Assembly (NCBI GenBank): GCA_022494885.1
Contig: JAGVSM010004887.1
Coordinates: 1-64,000 of the forward strand
Direction of reading: 5' to 3'
DNA from: Micrasema longulum
Taxonomy: Eukaryota; Arthropoda; Insecta; Trichoptera; Brachycentridae
DNA: 64,000 bases
The notes under the pieces are model-generated. The model was not told the DNA's origin. It searched no databases and saw only the letters and a list, made by a program, of their open reading frames with translations. This document shows, piece by piece, positions 51,772 to 60,700 of the stretch (positions are counted from its first letter, which is position 1; the number at the start of each line of letters is the position of its first letter). The translations under genes were made by a program, and so were the position numbers.

Positions 51772-54700
51772 GTAAGTTTCATGCAAATTCATAATTTTCG
51801 TATTCAATTGTGTGTTATGAACATTTGTACAAATTATTTAGCCTTCTTTCCGCCACGTTCCTCCGCACTACAGTTTTATTGCTACCAGCTCCAGTTCGGT
51901 TTACGCGGTTCATATTAGATAATTTCCTTAACGTGCGTCGATGTTTATCAATAAACTTAACTAACTGTTAATTGATTTATTTTTAAACATCAACGTCGTT
52001 ATAATAATCGAATGTCTTGCAAGTTGAAAAATATAACGTCTCTTGAAATAAATGGTAGATACATCAAATGTGCTACAAAACAATTGTATTGGAAATAACG
52101 AGTTATTGTTTATTATGTTTTACTATGCTCGATGGATGAATTTGAGCTCTATTCTATTTATGTATTTCCTTTATTTATTTATTTTAAAGAAACAAACAGT
52201 CGACAATGATATAATAACATTAAAAAAAAAATACGACAGACCAGCGAAGTTTCTAAATAAAAATCATACATATTATTAAATTGTGTTACAACAAAAGGAT
52301 GTGTTTATGTGTATTTGTATAAGAGTGAGTGTAGATGTGTGTTTATGTGTATTAGTGTGGGAGTAAGTGTTCAGGTGTGTGTAAGTGTGAGCATCATTAA
52401 ATAGTAAGTGGGATCGTATTGCAGCCAGAAATAATAAGTCTTAATTTATTTTTAAATAAATTATCTGGTGATAGTAAATATAAATTACTGTTACTTTTAC
52501 AATTTGTTGAAATTATATGTTTTACTACCACTAAATATCAATCAATTGGTTTTCCATTCGAGGTTTTCGGGTTTGATTCCATATGAGATGCGGCCTATTA
52601 ATACTTTTGATATGAATCCAATTAATTACAGTAAATCTCCAATTATTCAGATTAATGAGTGTCAGTGATTATCTGAATATGCAGAAATTGATTAACCCAT
52701 TGAATTAAGAGTGAATTGCGAGTGAATGCAGGCAACAAAATGAACGGCGCACTAAGCCCAGTAATTGCTAATAAAAATATGTAAATCGAAGCTAAACTGG
52801 TAGTGCACAATAGAGTTTTAATCCCAACACCTATGTATGGAAGTGAAACATGGAACTGGCAGAGGAAGGATGAAAGCCGAGTAAATGCGGTTGAAATGCG
52901 ATCTCTTCGACGAAGTGTGGGAAATCAATGGATGACAGAGTCACGAATGATGAAATCGGGCGAGATTGTAAATCTGAGTCAGGTATAATTGATAAGATTA
53001 AGAAAGGGTCTGTGAGATGGTTTGGTCATGTAGAACGAATGGACGATGAAAGAATGGTAACACAAGTATATATGGCGAAAATGAACAGTAACGTGAGACG
53101 AGGACGACCAAGGAAGACGCGGCATGATCAGATAAACCAAAATCTTAAGTCTGGTCATGTCAAAAGCAGACAGAACCGAAGGGCATGTATGACAAGATGT
53201 ATGAATGTATGCCAGGGTAGACATTTGTGGCGGTCCATTCTCTCTGCCTACACCTACGGGGAAATGGCGTGATGGTAGTAGTAGTAGTAGTAGTTTAATT
53301 GAGGCAATGTTTGGAAAGAAAATGCAAAATTTACTCTAAGATCACCTTTTTTATTGCTTTTGAAATAATACAGCAAATCGGAATAGGGTATTACTCTAAA
53401 GCTTTGCTGTATTTTTCATTCGTAACGGCTTTGATTGAAACCAAAAAAATATTTTTTTTGGGATTCTGAACAATTTCATTTATCAAAATATATTTTTTCA
53501 TTCTGCAAAGATGACGGTCAAAAACGATTTTAATTTTGCTTTTTTTTTGTAAATCATGTCAAGTTTCTACACTTGCAGTTATTTATGCTCATATTCGGAG
53601 ACAAAACTCAAGGGGGGGAAAGCACATTCTAATCTCATATGCGGAGAATAATTTGTAGGCGAGGACGACAGAATGTATTTTCCTTACCTATAGTTTTGGC
53701 TTTGAATACGGGCAGTAGAATTAAGAATATTTTTCTGCCCTAATTTGTATGAATGGTTACATTTTGTACTATTAACCAATTTGGTTGCACATTAATATTT
53801 TTTCCTCTCTGTCTGACCTTACAAAAAAATATTTGTGTTTTACATCAAAAGAAATTGATGGTATTCATAATTTGACTCATTTTGTCTCACTTTACTTTTT
53901 AAAAAAAAGTTTTAAATCTTTTTTCTCATCAACATACACAAAATTAGCATCTTCCCAAAACAAAATAAATCTTACAATACATCTGTCTAGTGGTTAGTGG
54001 TTAGCATGTACAAGCTCCCGGGCTTGATTCCTGATGAAGGCGATAATATAAAATAAATATTTTTAGAAATAATATTTCTCACTAGAGACACTTAAAGTGT
54101 AAGACTATTCTTCTCTTATGTAGCAATTTTTTATCTACGCCGCATTGATGTACATTTGCAGTGCCCTATACATCATCATGATGACGTAATACATAATATT
54201 GACAGTTTAGGTGTGTAAAAATTAAGACAGAATGTATCTGTAAATCTGCCATTTCGTTTTTATTAATCTTTTCTTTGCATTTTTGCATTACATTCCAAAT
54301 TCAAAAACAAAACCCCTAGTGTAAAGAAGAAGACTCTATGTGTCTATGGCACCACCAAAAATATCCGTGGTAACTCTGCAGGAGATGAGGCGATCCGACC
54401 ACGGAAGGACCAGAGACAACAATCGCAGTCCGATGCAGCACCAACTCCGCCGCGACGATGACACTAACTACGATGATGTCACCATGGACATGAGCGAGGT
54501 AATTTCATCTTATTGTCTATGGTAAAGAATGTAATGTTTTTTTTAGTTTAGTTTATTATTTTGTTTTTTTCCACACTCTTTTGATAAACATGCATACATT
54601 TTTCAATTTGGACTATTTAACTATCAGAGGATTAAAATTTTTATGTGTTTTTATCAAAAGATAGAAAAACTACTTATTATTTTAAAGTCTCTCAAAATAG

Positions 54701-57700
54701 ATTAGAAAAGAAAGAAAGGGGCTACTGTTATTTAAATGGTAATACTAAAATATAATACATATTTAGTGGGATTGTAAAGCTATGTAACCTCCAATTTTGT
54801 AAAAAAAACATTGTAACATTCATAGATACCTACTGATTTCGAAATTTTATACACTGGGGTTTCCCAAAGTTTGTCAGCAATGGAACACTTCGCATATCCG
54901 AAAGTTTAAAAAATTAAAAATGTTATTAAAACATTTATTATTTATTTTGTAATCATAACAATTCACCTAAAAATATGAGTGAATAAAACTCTCGGTGACT
55001 CAGATAATTTTGAGTTCTTGAATCAAATCTTTTTGATATTAGGCACTTGGTGATTTGAATTCTTACATATTAGGGTATTAGAAACAAACTTATAAATCCC
55101 CACTAAACAAACAAACAACAAAAAAAAACCATTAAGCCGTTTCTCCGTAGAGGTAGGCAGAGAGGATAGAATGCCATATCACTCTATCTTTGCATACAGA
55201 CCTCGCTTCCTCTACATTCATACATCTTCTCATGCACGCACACCGATTATTCCTACTCTTGACATTTCCATCTTCAAGTACTTGATGGACTTGATCGTGC
55301 CATGTCATTCTCGGTCTTCCTCGTTTTCTGCATCCATCATCATTCGCATCGTAGATCCTTATAGCTGTTCTTTCGCTGTCCATTCGCTCTACGTGTCCAA
55401 ACCAACGCAGCACCCCTTTCTTGGTTCTGTCGATAATGCGTGTCTCAGCCTTACACAGTTCACGGATCTTGACATTTGTGCACCTATCATGCATCGTTTT
55501 ATCAGACATTCGCCTGAGGGATCGCATTTCGACAGCATTTAACCTACTTTCATCATCATTTTTCCAATTCCAGACTTCGCTCCCATACGTTAGAGTTGGC
55601 ACTAGAACTCCATTGTGAACTGCATATAAATCTTGCAAAAACAGGTTTCAATTATACTACTTTACTAGTTGACACCGTGAACTTAGCATTCTCCATTCAG
55701 TTAGTGAAGCATAATTAGAAATCTCACAATTCTTTTTTCAAAGTTTTTCGCAAATATCTCAGTAACTCCTTTAATGGAGATTATTAAGTTTGTTCTAATA
55801 CCCCCATATATCTGTTGTGGCATCGAGCCTGTTCTGCATTTTTATTTTATTTTAACATAATTAGAAAACCCCATTTTGGATAAAATAGTTGTAGGAAACA
55901 TAAGTAAAATAATGATGGCTTGTTTTGACATATTGGTTTTGACACTCTTCTATCAAATTTGTCTTGATATAATTTTATTTTTGCTACAAATTAGTCACTT
56001 ATTAAATCAATCAGATTTTCATAATCATTTGTGCTTAAGCCCTTTTTTATCTGTCAAGGAAAATAGATTCTGAACCTGGGAAAATCATCCTTACTAGTTT
56101 TGGGAAAATATTGAAAAAGAGTTGTTTTCGTATAGAATTACTCCAATTCTTGCGGAACATCTATTCAGGCTCCGCGGAATACCGGCGATCCGCAGAAAAT
56201 AGTTTGGGAAACCCTGGCATATACCTTTGCGATCTTGTGTCCACACAATGATGAATAACAAAGTGTAGAAGTAATGCTAATTTAAATTCAGTGTCACTTA
56301 AAAATTTATGCGCCAACAAATGGCAGGTATGATCTCTTTTAAGATTGATGTATGCTTAAGAGACTAGAATATTGAGCCGTTGCCGAGGGTTCCAGGCCTG
56401 ATACATTGTGCTAATTCAACGCTTTAAACATTTTGTTTTATTTGTGATGTTATTTTGGTCCAATGAAAATAAATTTGAACGATTGACAAATTGGTGTTAC
56501 CAGCCTATAAATTTTGTAGTTCCACTTTTAATATTTTCTGCTCTATTTTGACACACTTTACTTCTGGTGAGTAAAAATTATTTTGATGAATTAAAATAAA
56601 AAATGCCATTATACATGTTTAGTCATAAGATGGCTGCAATGAAACACATTTTTATAATTATGGTACTTTTATTGTATTGTATTCATAAATTTATTTATTA
56701 TGATTGCTGTAAAAAACACTACATAAACATACTTTTAATTAAAATACTTAATTTTTTCACATTTTCCTTCACAAAAAATCTTATATTTAATTGTCTACTT
56801 TAAAAAAATTCAAAGATGCATATGTAATATATTTCTGACAGCTTTTTAAATCTTGTATTTAAACTAAAATAAATTTGGACCGATTATTATTAAGTAAGAA
56901 TAATGCAGTTTTAAATTCTATTTAATTTTACGAATTAAATTAGTCATAATAATATTAAAAACCATTGCTTAAAGGATAAATAAATTCCACATGTCAATAA
57001 ATTACAGTATTATTTTGGTTGGTAATTGGAATTTTCTCTCCTGAAAGAGTATACACTCACATCTGCATTCTTTTTATATACTCTGAACACTCTGCAAGCA
57101 TAAACAATTTTAGGGTCGTAAGATAAAAATGGAGTTTGTTTCAAATCTAGTATTTCTATTTGTTGTCTATGAATAAAAAAAATGAACATTCAACTGACGT
57201 AAAAGTGGCGTTCTGTGATATTAACACGTGTGTTATTGTGACGCATATATAAACCCCCCACGACACGCCAATCCGCGGGACATTTTGACTACCAAACCTG
57301 CGTTGGGAACACGCCACCGGATATTTTCTTTATTTGTGCACGTCGCAGACACGATTGTGACGTGTTTGTGACGCACCTCCGACATCACGTGAGTACACCA
57401 TAGAGAAATGTAAAAACAATACAACTTGTATGAATTAAATATAATATAAGAGTGTGATGCAATGTCTATAAATGTTATTTTTGTATCTCAAAAAAGACAA
57501 TCTTTATAGAGGGAATATGGAAAATTAACAATTTACTAAAGCTGGTATTAGATTGTGCAATAAATGGTACTGTAAACAAAAACCGTTTTATTTACAATTT
57601 CTTTTATTTTATTTTTGTTATTTCTCCACAAGGTGTGACATTTAAGACTCCTTTTGGTATTATTCATTGCATACTGTCCACTTCACGGTATATTGTATTT

Positions 57701-60700
57701 TTTTAGATGGAATTCGCATTCGTTCACCTTGCTTATTATGTACACGGTTTATATTTCTTAAAGCGGATTTATTTTGAAGATTTTAATGTGGTTTCCTTCA
57801 CAAGAGCAAATGCTGAAAAGTTCCTTATTGGTCCACTATAGAATTTCCCTCCCGATCCCAACACTAAAAGAGAAAATAGAAGCTTCTTAAAAGCAGAAAA
57901 ATGATATATTGGTCAGGGTATCAGACTAATATACATAAGATCTGGAGAGTATTTAAATCCCTTTGTGAAATGGCTAAGATATTTATCGTATTGGGGAAAA
58001 AACACGTCGAAGAAAATCTTCTTTTAGGTTGGCATTTGATTCAGGCAGAGGGAACCTTGTCGAACTCCGGCGCTGCCCAAACACTAGGTTCGGGAGCGGC
58101 CCCTCTGTTACCGATTGTCTTCGCCCTTGCGAATTAATGGTAATTATCGACACTCCCAGTCAATTCCTATCCTAAGTAAAATGCCACTTCTCTCGTTTAT
58201 CATACAATCAAATTTGAAATCAGAAAGTCTAATATTATGTTGTGTTAGCTTAGATAGAATGTAAGTTTAAATCTAGAATTGTAAAGCACACTTGAGGTGA
58301 TTTTTCACAACACGGTGCTATATAAATCGGCCAAATACTACTAATATTATATTATCTTGGGTTTGATTCCCCCACTCAGTAAAAAAAATGCTTTTTTTTT
58401 TTTATTATAGTAATAAAAATACGTATATAGTTTAATTCCACTTTTATTTTTTTATTTTTTTACCAGGGACCGGGTTTCGTCTTGACTGACATCGTCAGAC
58501 TGGTGGGAGACTAAAATTTCTATGTTATATACAAGTGCAAGCAGGGGTAGTTAATCTAGTTTATAGTTTTAATAAAATTTAAATACATGTAATTCAAATA
58601 CATTTTCATTATAAAACTTAATAAAATTAAATAATTTTCACCAGTTTTTATTATATACATTCAAACAAAACTTAAATTCATACAATTGTTATTACTTTGT
58701 ACTTAAATTATTTTAATTTAAACTCTTATTTTTATAATTATATAAAATCATGATTTACAACCCCCGCTTGCAGTTGTATATAACATAGAAATTTGTTTAG
58801 TCTCCCACCAGTCTGATGATGTCGGTCACGTCGAAACCCGGCCACTGGTAAAATAAATTATAAATATAAGTGGAATAAACTATATACATATTTTTATTAT
58901 TATAATTAAAATGCAGTTCCACCAAGAAATGTCAGTAGAAAAACCAAATATTTTATTTGAGTTTTTTTATTTTTACTTAACTAATTTCGGCAATATGTTG
59001 CCGTCTCCACTTTCTTGTGTTTTATATGTACAAATTAACATAATGTATGTAAAATGTACGCATTGAGGATATCTCATACGCAAAAATTTGCCGGTTGATG
59101 CCGCCCGTCAATTAATAAATGCGTTTGTAGTGTCTAGAGTCGATTATTGTAATGGTATCTATGCAGGTCTACCAATGAACAAAATGACTCGCCTACAATT
59201 TGTATTGAATGCCGCAGCGAGACTTATTTTCGGAATCTCTAAGTTCAGTCATATCACTCCACTACTTCGGGAACTACACTGGCTACGTTTTCCACAGAGG
59301 GTCGAATACATACTCTGTTGGCTTATGTATAAGTTACTGCACAACTCGGCTCCGGAATGTCTAAGGGAACTATGCATTCCAGATGAACTAGCTGACGGGC
59401 GTCTCACGCTTAGATCAGCTACGTCTACGGCGAGAGGAAAAGTTATTATACCTCTACGCAAACAGCGCACTAAATTTAGTGAACGCGCATTTGCGGTCGC
59501 AGGCCCCATGGCATGGAATGCTCTCCCAGCAGAGGTGCGAGGCTGTGAAAGTGAAGTGATGTTTCTGAAAAAACTTAAAACCCACTTGTTCTCTAAATCA
59601 TTTGAATAAATCCGTAGCACGTGACAACAAAATAAATTATTTTAATTAAATTACAAATTTAAAAGCTTCAATTAAATTAACTTCCTCCTTAAAAAAATAT
59701 CCTTACCCTATTAACATAGCATCACTCCTCTCCATCCTTGATCCTGAAATTATCCACCATATAGGAAGCTTCCTCTCAAAAAATATGATAAATTTTTAGT
59801 TTTAAAAAAAAATAATGTTTTTTGATTTTTATTCCTTTAAATAAATTTTACTCTTGGCAGAAATCATCCTTCTTAGGATGGATTGCCTTATTATGAAAAA
59901 AAAAAAAAATTAACTTAACAATAGAATCACCATGTAAAGCGCCCTTGAGGTATTTTATTACGAAAATGGCGCTGTATAAGTTATCCATAATAAATAAATA
60001 TCTGAGTAGATGTGACATTTCTGTGTTTGAACCTTGTGCAATTTATTGTACTATTTATTGCACCACATTATACCAGCATTAATGAATTATTTCAATGTAA
60101 CGAAATTATTTAATGTGTCTATATTTAAATCCCTGTTATATTTGTTCAACATCGATATAAAAATATTTTAAATATTGAAAATGCCTACGTGAAATTCTGC
60201 GTACCTAAATGTTTCCTATGAAAAGTGGATTTGCGGAACTAAAGCTGACATTTTGTGGATTCAACTTGGGCGTCAGTACGCCCCCGAGTAGAACGGCCAG
60301 GGCCCCGATTATGATAGAACAAAGTTAACAAATTTATCTTTATTGTTATCAAAAACATTTTTCACTTTGTGGTGTGACATTTTACACTTATTTGTTTATA
60401 AATTTGTATAAACCACTGAATTTTTTTAATTACACTTCGAGTTAAATTCCTGACGATGAGGTAGTAACCTCGAAACCGGTCTAAGTGTAATTAAAAAAAT
60501 TAAGTGGTTTATACAAATTTTTAAACAAATAAGTGTAAATTTATCTTTAATTGTCTATATAGTAAGTGAATTTTCTGTAAAATTAAATATTTATATAATT
60601 TTTTTGATACATCTTCAATTATTGGTTACTGATTTTATTTTATGGACAGTTTTAGATAACTCTGTTAATTTGCCTTTGTAATAGGGGCCTCCGGGTGACC

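Larger units (their letters stand above)
58403..58907. mobile_element. Ribozyme-like fold-back element with spacer (type 2)
   Basis: 505 bp; inverted arms of about 130 bp, each with a hammerhead-like motif facing opposite ways, and a 240-bp AT-rich spacer. Adjacent right flank ATGCAGTTCCACCAAGAAAT is the inverse of the left flank of the type 2 element at 48579, so the true edge lies further out. Confidence 0.82.

Noticed and set aside
54020..54045. CTGATGAAGGCGATAA resembling a hammerhead core
   Set aside because: It lies in the head of a degraded family 1 SINE, has GAT not GAA, and no stem I.
54320..54466. Alternative frame for exon 2 of the unidentified gene (acceptor CCCTAG at 54319, VKKKTLCVYG)
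   Set aside because: It ends in a stop before the 54498 donor and cannot join the phase-0 exons on both sides.
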